Source of the DNA: Anaeromyxobacter sp.
Lineage (GTDB): Bacteria; Myxococcota; Myxococcia; Myxococcales; Anaeromyxobacteraceae
Length of the DNA: 64,000 bases
Direction: 5' to 3'
Assembly (NCBI GenBank): GCA_016718565.1
Contig: JADKCZ010000003.1
Coordinates: forward strand, 248,001 to 312,000
Shown one piece after another: positions 52,557 through 60,072 of this stretch. The notes under the pieces were generated by a model. That model saw only the letters and a program-made list of their open reading frames with translations. It did not search any database and was not told where the DNA came from. Each line of letters begins with the position of its first letter. Positions within the stretch are counted from its first letter, which is position 1. A program made the translations under genes and the position numbers.

Positions 52557-52982
52557 GTGACGAGGCGATCCTGTCGCAGCACCGCGCTGGCCCTGGTGGC
52601 CTGCGCCCCGCTCCTGGCCGCCTGCGCCAGGAGCGGGGCGGAGCCCAGCGCCGCCGCGGCCCAGGGCCGCGCGGGAGAGGCGGCCACCGCCGTGGCGCCT
52701 CGCTCGGTGCCGCGCCTGGTGGACCTCGGCGCCGGCACGTGCATCCCCTGCAAGGCCATGGCGCCCATCCTGGAGGGGCTCAGGGTCGAGTACGTCGGCC
52801 GCATGGAGGTGGTCTTCATCGACGTCTGGAAGGACCGCGCCGCCGGCGAGACTTACGGCATCCACATGATCCCCACCCAGATCTTCTTCGGCGCCGACGG
52901 CCAGGAGCTGGCGCGCCACGAGGGCTTCATGGGCAAGGACCAGATCCTGGCCCAGTGGAAGGCCGTCGGCGTGGGCTTCTAG
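52557..52982 (+). CDS. Thioredoxin-like lipoprotein with intact CXXC
   Basis: The 141-residue protein has a lipoprotein-type signal (PLLAAC, Cys22) and a thioredoxin domain. The active site is TCIPCKAM, and YGIHMIPTQIFFGADG contains the cis-Pro. It is probably a periplasmic thiol reductase fed by the CcdA encoded 10 bases downstream. The GTG start has a strong AGGGAGG site. It heads a four-gene operon divergent from arsR. Confidence 0.87.
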   Translation: MTRRSCRSTALALVACAPLLAACARSGAEPSAAAAQGRAGEAATAVAPRSVPRLVDLGAGTCIPCKAMAPILEGLRVEYVGRMEVVFIDVWKDRAAGETYGIHMIPTQIFFGADGQELARHEGFMGKDQILAQWKAVGVGF

Positions 52983-52992
52983 GGAGGCCCCG

Positions 52993-53694
52993 GTGGTGGA
53001 GCTCCTCACCGCGTTCGGCCGGGCCTTCGAGGCCTCGGCGGCCCTGGCCCTCCCGGCCGCCTTCCTCTGGGGCGTGCTCTCGGTGGTCCTGTCGCCCTGC
53101 CACCTCTCCAGCATCCCGCTGGTGGTGGCCTACATGAGCGGCGGCGACGAGCTCCCGACCGGCCGGCGCGCGGTGGTGCTCTCCGGCAGCTTCGCCCTCG
53201 GCATCCTCGGCAGCATCGCTCTCATCGGCGCCCTCACGGTGGCGGCCGGCCGGATGGCCGGCGACGTGGGGCCCTGGGTCACCTACGCGCTGGCCGCGGT
53301 CTTCTTCGCCGTGGGCCTGAACCTCCTGGGGATCCTGCCCCTGCCCTCCTGGTCGGCCCTGCCGGCCGGCGCCAGCCGGAAGGGTCCCGCCGGGGCCCTC
53401 GTCCTCGGGCTGGTCTTCGGCGCGGCCCTGGGCCCCTGCACCTTCGCCTTCATGGCGCCGCTCCTCGGCCTGGCCTTCCGCGCCGGCGCCGGCCAGGCCG
53501 CCTACGGCGTGCTCCTGGTGGCGCTCTACGGCCTGGGCCACTCGGTGGCCATCGTGGCCGCCGGCGCCTCGGCCCAGAACGTCCAGCGCTGGCTCTCCTG
53601 GAAGGCCGGGGCCCGCGCCGCGGTCCTGGTGAGGGGCGTGGCCGGCCTGGCCGTCATGGCGGGCGGCGCCTACTTCCTCTACACGGCGACCTGA
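52993..53694 (+). CDS. CcdA-family thiol:disulfide electron transporter
   Basis: The 233-residue membrane protein has six helices. The two Cys motifs are LSPCHLSSIPLVV near residue 36 and LGPCTFAFMAPLLG near 139. It carries electrons across the membrane to the preceding thioredoxin-like lipoprotein. The start is GTG with an AGGGAGG site, 10 bases after the lipoprotein gene. Confidence 0.9.
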   Translation: MVELLTAFGRAFEASAALALPAAFLWGVLSVVLSPCHLSSIPLVVAYMSGGDELPTGRRAVVLSGSFALGILGSIALIGALTVAAGRMAGDVGPWVTYALAAVFFAVGLNLLGILPLPSWSALPAGASRKGPAGALVLGLVFGAALGPCTFAFMAPLLGLAFRAGAGQAAYGVLLVALYGLGHSVAIVAAGASAQNVQRWLSWKAGARAAVLVRGVAGLAVMAGGAYFLYTAT

Positions 53695-53700
53695 GCCCCG

Positions 53701-54723
53701 ATGCCTCGCACCACCCGCACCGCGCTGCTCCTCGCCCTCGGCCTGGCCGCCTGGGCCGCCGCCTACTCGGCCATCCACCCGCTCTCCGAGTGGCTCAGCT
53801 TCACGGTCCTCGGCCTGGCGCGCGGCTCGCACCTCGGCGAGGCGGTGGCCTTCTTCCTCTACGACACGCCCAAGGTGCTGCTCCTCCTCACGCTCATCGT
53901 CTTCGCGGTCGGCATCGTCCGGTCGTTCTTCACGGCCGAGCGGACCCGCGCCATCCTGGCCGGCAAGCGGGAGTCGGTGGGGAACGTGCTGGCCGCCCTG
54001 CTCGGCATCGTCACCCCCTTCTGCTCCTGCTCGGCGGTGCCGCTCTTCATCGGCTTCGTCGAGGTGGGCATCCCGCTCGGCGTGACGCTCTCCTTCCTCA
54101 TCTCGGCGCCCATGGTGAACGAGGTGGCGCTGGTCCTGCTCTTCGGCCTGTTCGGCTGGAAGGTGGCGGCGCTCTACCTGGCCACCGGGCTCACCATCGC
54201 CATCGTCGCGGGCTTCGTCCTCGGCCGCCTGAAGCTGGAGCGGTTCGTCGAGCCCTGGGTCTACGAGTCGATGCAGGCCGAGGCCACCTTCGAGGCGGAG
54301 CGGCTCGGCTTCACCGGACGCGTGGACAAGGGGCTGGAGGCGGTCAGGGAGATCGTCGGCAAGGTCTGGCCCTGGGTGCTGGCCGGCATCGCCGTGGGCG
54401 CCGGCATCCACGGCTACGTGCCGGAGGGGGTGCTCGCCGCCTTCATGGGCAAGTCGGCCTGGTGGTCGGTGCCCCTGGCGGTGCTCATCGGCGTCCCCAT
54501 GTACTCGAACGCCGCCGGCATCATCCCGGTGGTGGAGGCCCTGCTCGGCAAGGGGGCGGCCCTCGGGACCGTGCTGGCCTTCATGATGTCGGTCATCGCC
54601 CTCTCGCTGCCGGAGATGATCATCCTGCGCAAGGTGCTCCGGCCGCGGCTCATCGCGACCTTCGTGGGCGTGGTGGCCGCCGGGATCATGCTGGTCGGCT
54701 GGCTGTTCAACTCCATCCTCTGA
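53701..54723 (+). CDS. Permease of the ArsP/DUF318 (SO_0444) family
   Basis: The 340-residue membrane protein has eight or more helices. The family motif TPFCSCSAVPLFIGF, with a Cys-X-Cys pair, is near residue 103. LISAPMVNEVALVLL and GVPMYSNAAGIIPV follow, with LPEMIILRKV at the end. Members export organoarsenicals or other thiophilic metals, and the neighbourhood supports an arsenic-related substrate. It lies 6 bases after ccdA and 14 bases before a Trx3-type gene. Confidence 0.88.
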   Translation: MPRTTRTALLLALGLAAWAAAYSAIHPLSEWLSFTVLGLARGSHLGEAVAFFLYDTPKVLLLLTLIVFAVGIVRSFFTAERTRAILAGKRESVGNVLAALLGIVTPFCSCSAVPLFIGFVEVGIPLGVTLSFLISAPMVNEVALVLLFGLFGWKVAALYLATGLTIAIVAGFVLGRLKLERFVEPWVYESMQAEATFEAERLGFTGRVDKGLEAVREIVGKVWPWVLAGIAVGAGIHGYVPEGVLAAFMGKSAWWSVPLAVLIGVPMYSNAAGIIPVVEALLGKGAALGTVLAFMMSVIALSLPEMIILRKVLRPRLIATFVGVVAAGIMLVGWLFNSIL

Positions 54724-54737
54724 CAGGGGGCAGGACC

Positions 54738-54971
54738 ATGAAGATCCAGGTGCTCGGGACCGGCTGCGCCAAGTGCAAGCAGCTGACGTCTGCGGCCGAG
54801 AAGGCCGTGGCGGAGCTGGGGCTCGGCGTCCAGGTCGAGAAGGTGGAGGACCTCCGCGAGATCGTGAAGTTCAAGGTCATGTCCACCCCGGCCCTGGTGG
54901 TGGACGGCCAGGTGCGCTCCACCGGCAAGGTGCTGTCGGTGGAGGACGTGAAGGGCTACCTGCGGGGCTGA
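54738..54971 (+). CDS. Small redox-active disulfide protein (thioredoxin_3 family)
   Basis: The 77-residue protein opens MKIQVLGTGCAKCKQLTSAA, with the CAKC active site, and has the cis-Pro in MSTPALVVDG. This MTH895/TRX-family-3 protein commonly follows DUF318 permease genes and may hand metal or electrons to the permease. The ATG has a CAGGAC-type site. It is last in the operon. Confidence 0.9.
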   Translation: MKIQVLGTGCAKCKQLTSAAEKAVAELGLGVQVEKVEDLREIVKFKVMSTPALVVDGQVRSTGKVLSVEDVKGYLRG

Positions 54972-55087
54972 AGCAGGACGCCGTCCCCTCCGCCCGCGAC
55001 GCACCGTGGCAGCCCCCGCTGCTGCGACACCCCCGACACGGATCGTCTCGCCGGGGCGCGGCCGGGCCGCTCCTCCCCCCACCGGGC

Positions 55088-55504
55088 TCAGGCGCTGGGA
55101 CGGAGGGCCTGGCGGGACTGCGCGATGCGCGCCGCCCACTCGATCCCCTCGGGCTCCTCGAGGAAGGTGGCCACCCGCACCGACGCGCCGAGCCGCTCGA
55201 TGGTGGAGGCGAAGGCCATGGCCTCCACCTCCACCGCCCAGGACCCGGAGACGATGGCCACGGCGGCGATGCGGGAGGCCGGGTCGCTGACCACCCTGCG
55301 CCAGAAGCCCCTGACGATGGGTGAAACCTCGCAGATCCGCTCGGCCAGCACGAAGACCACGCCGATGGGGCCGGTCTCGGAGGCGGCCTGGGCGCAGGCC
55401 ACCAACTCCCCCTGCCACCTGGGCAACAGCAGGTGCGGCCACTCGTAGCGGGCCACCACCAGGCCCGGCGCGCGAGTCTCCACGACTGGGAGGTAGACCG
55501 ACAT
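55088..55504 (-). CDS. Hypothetical STAS/SpoIIAA-like protein (138 aa)
   Basis: The 138-residue protein alternates strands and helices (MSVYLPVVETRAPGLVVARY, then GPIGVVFVLAERICEVSPIV and IAAVAIVSGSWAVEVEAMAFASTIE). It ends with a helix (GIEWAARIAQSRQAL). The order resembles the SpoIIAA/STAS-like proteins common in Myxococcota, judged only by pattern. No catalytic residues were recognised. The ATG at 55504 has no strong RBS; upstream in-frame starts add a basic low-complexity leader. Confidence 0.6.
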   Translation of the reverse strand: MSVYLPVVETRAPGLVVARYEWPHLLLPRWQGELVACAQAASETGPIGVVFVLAERICEVSPIVRGFWRRVVSDPASRIAAVAIVSGSWAVEVEAMAFASTIERLGASVRVATFLEEPEGIEWAARIAQSRQALRPSA

Positions 55505-55640
55505 ACCCGGCCACACAAGCACGCCGCATGCCGCGCCCGGGCGCATACCCGGCGGCCGTTTGGGCGCCAACCGTTTCCCGCGGCGCCCCCGGGGCGTCCC
55601 GCGTTCCCGGGACGGCCGGGGCCCGGCGGGCGCGCCCCGG

Positions 55641-56717
55641 TCAGGACCCGAGCCGCTGCACCTGGCCGGTGGTGGCCGCCACCCGCGCCGCCTCCAGGAC
55701 CTCGAGCCCGGCGATGGCCTGCTCCGGCGCCGCCGGCGGCGGGCCACCCCCCCGCAGCGCCGTGGCGACCCCGGCGTAGAAGGCCGGGTAGTCTCCCCGC
55801 TCGGTCCGCACCGGGCGGGCCTCGCCCTCCAGCCCCAGCAGGCCCCAGGTCTCGGGCGCCGCCTCGCCCCAGCCCGGCGCCCCCGGCCTGGCCCCGGCGG
55901 CCAGCGCCTGCTCCTGGCCGTCGAGGCCGTGCAGCGTGAAGGCCGCCCGGTCGCCGACGACGCGGAAGCGCGGACCTCGCTGGGCGGCCACCTTGCTCAT
56001 CCAGAGGTGGCTGCGTGCGCCGGAGGCGTGGCCGATGGCCAGGAAGTCGTCGTCGTCCACCAGGGACCCTGGGCGGCGGCGATCGAGCTCGGCGTAGACG
56101 CTCCGCGCCGGGCCGAGGAGCAGCAGCGCCTGGTCCACCAGGTGGGGGCCGAGGTCGAAGAGCAGGCCGCCGGCCTCCTCGGGCCCTGGCCGCTCCTTCC
56201 AGCCGGCCCGGGGCGCCGGCGACCAGCGCTCGAAGCGCGACTCGAGGCGGCGCACCTCGCCGAGCGCGCCCTCGGCCACCAGCCGCCGAACGGTGAGGAA
56301 GTCGCCGTCCCAGCGCCGGTTCTGGAAGACGCCGAGGAGCAGGCCCCGCTCCCGCGCCAGGCCCGCCAGGGCCCGCCCCTCCTCCGCCGACGCCGCGAAC
56401 GGCTTGTCGACCACCACCGCCAGCCCGACCTCCAGCGCCGCCCGTGCCAGCGGCGCGTGGCTCCGGTTCGGCGTGGCCACCACCACCAGGTCCAGGCCGA
56501 GCGCGGCGCGCCGCTCGAGCAGCGCCTCCACCGAGTCGAGCGCCAGCGCGCCCGGGTGCTCCACCGCCAGCCGGGCCCGCCGCGCCCCGTCGCGCGTCAC
56601 CACGGCGGCCAGCACCAGGTCGGCGGCGGCGGCGATGAGCGGCGCGTGGAAGGTACGGCCGGCCAGGCCGTAGCCGAGGAGGCCGACGCGCAGCGGGCCC
56701 GGGTGGGTGATGGGCAT
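55641..56717 (-). CDS. Gfo/Idh/MocA-family oxidoreductase
   Basis: The 358-residue protein has an N-terminal Rossmann fold (RVGLLGYGLAGRTFHAPLI near residue 10) and VVATPNRSHAPLARAAL. The catalytic-type VVDKPFAASAEEG follows, then the alpha/beta substrate domain. It is closest in feel to the YvaA/YdgJ type of NAD(P)-dependent sugar or inositol dehydrogenases. The substrate is unknown. It is 12 bases downstream of the zeta-type toxin gene on the same strand. Confidence 0.92.
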   Translation of the reverse strand: MPITHPGPLRVGLLGYGLAGRTFHAPLIAAAADLVLAAVVTRDGARRARLAVEHPGALALDSVEALLERRAALGLDLVVVATPNRSHAPLARAALEVGLAVVVDKPFAASAEEGRALAGLARERGLLLGVFQNRRWDGDFLTVRRLVAEGALGEVRRLESRFERWSPAPRAGWKERPGPEEAGGLLFDLGPHLVDQALLLLGPARSVYAELDRRRPGSLVDDDDFLAIGHASGARSHLWMSKVAAQRGPRFRVVGDRAAFTLHGLDGQEQALAAGARPGAPGWGEAAPETWGLLGLEGEARPVRTERGDYPAFYAGVATALRGGGPPPAAPEQAIAGLEVLEAARVAATTGQVQRLGS

Positions 56718-56729
56718 GTGGTGGCTCCT

Positions 56730-57305
56730 TCAGCGGGGGCGCGGCAGCCAGCGCGGCCAGGGCGCGTGCTTCTCCAGCACGGCGCCGCTCCGGAACTCGG
56801 CCACCGGGCGGAAGGGCCGGCCGAGGTCGCTGTTGTCGTACACCAGCACGTGGGGCAGCGACCGGATGGCCCTGGCCAGGTTCTTCAGGGACCTGGGGTA
56901 GCGCGCCACGAGCTTTGCGGTGGGGACGTCGTGGCCTCCCTGCAGGACGCGCATCGAGACGCGCTCCTCGCTCAGGGCCGGACCGTCGAGCCCGATGAAG
57001 CAGAGCACCACCGCGTGGCCGAGCGCGGCGGCCCGCTCCAGGAAGGCCACCTTCTCCCCCACCGGGTCCGAGAAGACGGTCTCGAAGACGAAGCTCTCCC
57101 GCTGCTCCAGCAGCGCCTGCCGGAGCCGGCCGGCCGCCTCGGCCGCCTGGTAGGCGTCCACCGAGAGCTCGCGCGCCAGGTCGTCGGCGTTGACGAAGCG
57201 CAGGCCGGCCGGCTGCAGGTGGGCGCCGAAGAAGGTGGTCTTGCCGGCCCCGTTCGGCCCGGCCACGGCCACCACGATGGGCCGCGCGTCGAAGGGGGAC
57301 TTCAC
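56730..57305 (-). CDS. Zeta-type toxin / P-loop kinase
   Basis: The 191-residue protein has Walker A GPNGAGKTTFFG (residues 15-26 by count), NADDLARELS with the conserved Asp, ESFVFETVFSDP and a C-terminal LVYDNSD. Zeta toxins phosphorylate UDP-activated sugars and block cell-wall synthesis. The GTG start overlaps the stop of the upstream antitoxin-like gene (GTGA at 57305-57302), as in toxin-antitoxin pairs. A non-toxic kinase cannot be excluded. Confidence 0.78.
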   Translation of the reverse strand: MKSPFDARPIVVAVAGPNGAGKTTFFGAHLQPAGLRFVNADDLARELSVDAYQAAEAAGRLRQALLEQRESFVFETVFSDPVGEKVAFLERAAALGHAVVLCFIGLDGPALSEERVSMRVLQGGHDVPTAKLVARYPRSLKNLARAIRSLPHVLVYDNSDLGRPFRPVAEFRSGAVLEKHAPWPRWLPRPR

Positions 57306-57676
57306 GCGCGGCCGGCAGGCCGGAACACCCGGTTGACGAACCGGCCCACCGTGCGCTTCCCGCCCTCGTCGATCCGGACCAGCAGGCCCGGCCTGCCGGG
57401 CGCCGGCTCGAAGTGCGGGAAGGGCCGGCCGGCCAGGTGGGCCTTCAGCCGGGCGCGGCCCTCCGTGGCGTCCACGGTGCGCAGGCAGTCGGAGAGCGGC
57501 GCCGCCTCGCCCCGCTGCTTGAGCCGGAGCACGCTGTCGGTGCGCAGCACCGACTCGACGGCGCGGCCGATGCGCGCCCAGAACTCGATCTGGCCGGCGA
57601 TGGAGCGCTCGGCCGTCTCGCCCACCACGCGGGCGTCGAGGACGAGGGCGTCGGAGAGCTTGACGGGCTGGCCCAT
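57302..57676 (-). CDS. ParD-like antitoxin
   Basis: The 124-residue protein's N-terminal part (VKLSDALVLDARVVGETAER and then SIAGQIEFWARIGRAVE) fits the ParD-like ribbon-helix-helix antitoxin family. The C-terminal part likely wraps the toxin (RFVNRVFRPAGRA at the end). It precedes and overlaps the zeta-type gene. A perfect AT-rich palindrome lies 8 bases before its start, suited to autoregulation. The ATG at 57676 is chosen. Confidence 0.75.
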   Translation of the reverse strand: MGQPVKLSDALVLDARVVGETAERSIAGQIEFWARIGRAVESVLRTDSVLRLKQRGEAAPLSDCLRTVDATEGRARLKAHLAGRPFPHFEPAPGRPGLLVRIDEGGKRTVGRFVNRVFRPAGRA

Positions 57677-57683
57677 GGCGGCA

Positions 57684-57702
57684 TGGTAGCATTTTGCTAC
57701 CA
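57684..57702. promoter_or_regulatory. Palindromic operator of the toxin-antitoxin pair
   Basis: TGGTAGCA-TTT-TGCTACCA is a perfect 8-bp inverted repeat with a 3-base centre. It is the most AT-rich spot in the region and is located just upstream of the antitoxin start codon. Ribbon-helix-helix antitoxins usually bind such dyads in their own promoter. A -10 element may overlap it. Confidence 0.6.
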
Positions 57703-57781
57703 GGCGGCAAGGCCCGCCCGGGGTTGGCTCGGGGACCTGGGGCGCGGCCAGGGCTCGCCCGGGCCCCGGCCCGCCACCGGC

Positions 57782-59077
57782 CTACGGCGCCGCCGCGATG
57801 GCGTCGATCTGGGCCCGGGTCAGGGCGCGCAGGGCCGCCGTGCCCATGCCGCCGGTCTTCTTGTCGATGGCCCGGCTGATGGATCGGGCCGAGCTCCCCT
57901 TCTTCCGGTCGCCGTGGCACCCCGCGCAGTACTGCGCGTAGAGCGCCGCGCCGTCGAGGGGCGCCACGTAGAGGCAGGCCCGCACGGTGACCGGCGCGCC
58001 GCCGGCGCAGCCGGCCGGCGTGGCGCTCGCCACGGCGCGGACCTGGCTGCCGTCGGGCTGGCAGGCCCCGTAGGCCGAGTAGGTGAAGGCGGTGCAGGTG
58101 GCCACCGGCGGCAGGTAGGTGCACGCCTGCGAGGTGACCGGGGCGCCTCCGCTGCAGCCGCTCGGCGAGGCGCTCGCCACGGCGCGGGCCTGGGTCCCGC
58201 CCGGCTGGCAGGCCCCGTAGGCCGAGTAGGTGAAGGCGGTGCAGGTGGCCACCGGCGGCAGGTAGGTGCACGCCTGCGAGGTGACCGGGGCGCCTCCGCT
58301 GCAGCCGCTCGGCGAGGCGCTCGCCACGGCGCGGGCCTGGGTCCCGCCCGGCTGGCAGGCCCCGTAGGCCGAGTAGGTGAAGGCGGTGCAGGTGAGCTGG
58401 GCCGGGACGCCCGGGCCGCCCGGCATGTTGGCGGCGGTGAAGGTGCCCACCGCCGGGGCGGAGAGCCGCCCCGTGTAGATGACGCCGCCGGCCGCGCGGT
58501 TGGTGACGGTGAGGACGCGGCCCGACCTGGTCGCCTGCACGTCCTCGAGGAGCAGGCGGACGGCGTCGCGGTCGGTCCGGGTGTCGGCGACGCCGTAGCG
58601 CCCGAGGAGCGGGGCCAGGGCCACCGCCAGCTCGGCGTGGAAGGCCCTGGCCTGGAGGGGCAGGCCGCGCGCCTGGTCGGGATCGCCGCCCTCGAAGACG
58701 AGGTCGTCCTCCGCGTCGTCGCCCCGCCCGTCGGGATCGGTGGCGTCGTCGTGCCAGCTGCGGAAGGCCGCGTCGGTGAGGGCGTTGACGTCGAGGTTCT
58801 CCCGGCGCTCGGCCACCGCGTAGAGGCGGCCCTCGGCCCACTCCAGCCTGAGCAGGTAGGGCGTCTGGAGCCCGGCCACGTCGAGGGTGAAGGTCCCGTC
58901 GGCCTGCGCGGTGGTGGTGCGGGTGGTCGCCGCGCCGGACGAGTCGGTGATGGTGACGGTCCCGGGGCCGGGGGCCTGCCCGGGGGAGCTGGAGTCTCCC
59001 ACGCCGCAGGCGCCGAGCAGCAGGCCGAGACAGGCGGTGCCCAGCCAGGTCGAAGCGGAGTCCGGCGGCGGCTTCAT
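57782..59077 (-). CDS. Lipoprotein with three Cys repeats and a C-terminal monoheme cytochrome c domain
   Basis: The protein has 431 residues. The lipobox is LLGAC (Cys24). The N-terminal domain is clearly paralogous to that at 43991: YLLRLEW, RENLDVNALTDAAFR, RTDRDAVRLLLEDV and GTFTAANMP occur in the same order. Three 49-residue Cys repeats begin at residue 230. A classic small cytochrome c follows, with CAGCH at 384-388, KKTGGMGTAAL and a terminal helix. The partner differs by having seven repeats and two other heme motifs. The ATG has an AGGAGG site 7 bases upstream. It is probably an outer-membrane-linked electron carrier. Confidence 0.85.
   Translation of the reverse strand: MKPPPDSASTWLGTACLGLLLGACGVGDSSSPGQAPGPGTVTITDSSGAATTRTTTAQADGTFTLDVAGLQTPYLLRLEWAEGRLYAVAERRENLDVNALTDAAFRSWHDDATDPDGRGDDAEDDLVFEGGDPDQARGLPLQARAFHAELAVALAPLLGRYGVADTRTDRDAVRLLLEDVQATRSGRVLTVTNRAAGGVIYTGRLSAPAVGTFTAANMPGGPGVPAQLTCTAFTYSAYGACQPGGTQARAVASASPSGCSGGAPVTSQACTYLPPVATCTAFTYSAYGACQPGGTQARAVASASPSGCSGGAPVTSQACTYLPPVATCTAFTYSAYGACQPDGSQVRAVASATPAGCAGGAPVTVRACLYVAPLDGAALYAQYCAGCHGDRKKGSSARSISRAIDKKTGGMGTAALRALTRAQIDAIAAAP
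57950..58390 (-). repeat. Three in-frame 147-bp tandem repeats, first two identical
   Basis: The units 58390-58244 and 58243-58097 read identically base for base; the third (58096-57950) has diverged. Identity over 147 bp indicates very recent duplication or gene conversion. Confidence 0.9.
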
Positions 59078-59263
59078 CGGGTGACCTCCTCGGGTCATGC
59101 GCGCGCGCCCGGTCCTGGGGCACGCCGGGCCGCGAGCGGGCCGGCCCGATCGAGCCGAGCCCACGGTGGCCCCCGCCTTCGGTGCATCCAGCGTGCCGCA
59201 CCACGATCGCCTCCGGGCAGCGGATCGCGGCGCCAGCCTGCGCCCCGGAACGCCCGCGCGGGT

Positions 59264-59273
59264 GTTCGCGAAC
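59264..59273. promoter_or_regulatory. Palindrome GTTCGCGAAC upstream of Cys-repeat cytochrome 2
   Basis: This is the same 10-base palindrome as at 43731, here 187 bases before the start codon in a 268-base gap (59078-59345) with no ORF. The downstream context (ACCCGC toward the gene) also matches. Confidence 0.5.
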
Positions 59274-59345
59274 GGCCCGTGGCGCCCGTGGAGCCGCCGC
59301 GGCCTGGGCCCCCACCGCAGGGCCGGACGGCACGCCGGCCGCGGC

Positions 59346-59930
59346 TCAGGCCTCCCAGCGGACCCGGTAGGTGGCGTCCAGCAGCGCCACCTGCGTGCCC
59401 GTCACCTCGAGGCCCTTCACCCCGAACGGCTCGAGCGCGGCGGTGAAGACGCCGCAGTGGAAGGGGGGCACCAGGAAGTCGCGGGAGAAGGTGACCAGCG
59501 CCTCCCGCTCCCCCACGAACTGGATGCGCCGCTCGCCGTAGCTGACGGTGCCGCGGTAGGCCGTCGGCGTCTGGCCCAGGATGGCGCGCGGGCTCCGGCC
59601 CGCCAGCGCCACCAGGGTCGCGCCCAGGGTGGAGCCGAACACGTTGGCCAGGGCCCGGTAGCCCACCTCGAAGAAGGCGCGGTCGACCGAGCCGAGCTCG
59701 GGCTCGAGCTGGTCCACCGCCCGGCCGATGATGGTGAGGAAGTCGGCCACCGGGAAGGAGAAGAAGTCGGTGCGGTGCGCCTTGCCGGTGGGGTCGCAGG
59801 CCTGGGCGGCCGCCTTGCCGAGGTGCTGCTCCACGGTGTCGAAGATGGCGTTGAAGATCAGGCCGCGGACCGTGTCGCGCGGGGTCGAGGCCGCGATGCG
59901 TGTCTGGAGGTCCCGCTGGTCGACCGGCAT
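59346..59930 (-). CDS. DUF2378 / TIGR02265 myxobacterial protein
   Basis: The 194-residue protein matches a Myxococcota-restricted family of ~200 residues. The diagnostic start is TPRDTVRGLIFNAIFDTVEQ, and the terminal beta part ends TYRVRWEA. The function is unknown; the fold may resemble heme-NO-binding or V4R ligand domains. It stands alone between the Cys-repeat cytochrome and an Fe-S protein, with the latter divergent. Confidence 0.82.
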   Translation of the reverse strand: MPVDQRDLQTRIAASTPRDTVRGLIFNAIFDTVEQHLGKAAAQACDPTGKAHRTDFFSFPVADFLTIIGRAVDQLEPELGSVDRAFFEVGYRALANVFGSTLGATLVALAGRSPRAILGQTPTAYRGTVSYGERRIQFVGEREALVTFSRDFLVPPFHCGVFTAALEPFGVKGLEVTGTQVALLDATYRVRWEA

Positions 59931-60072
59931 GTCGCCTCACAGTGTGCCCCGGTTCGGCCGAGGAGTGAACACGCCCAGTCACGACGTGCCGGACGGGGCT
60001 CCCCGGCCGGGCCGCCCTGTCCGCCGTCCCGGGGGGCTACCATGGCCCGCACCACCCACCGGGGATGCCCGC

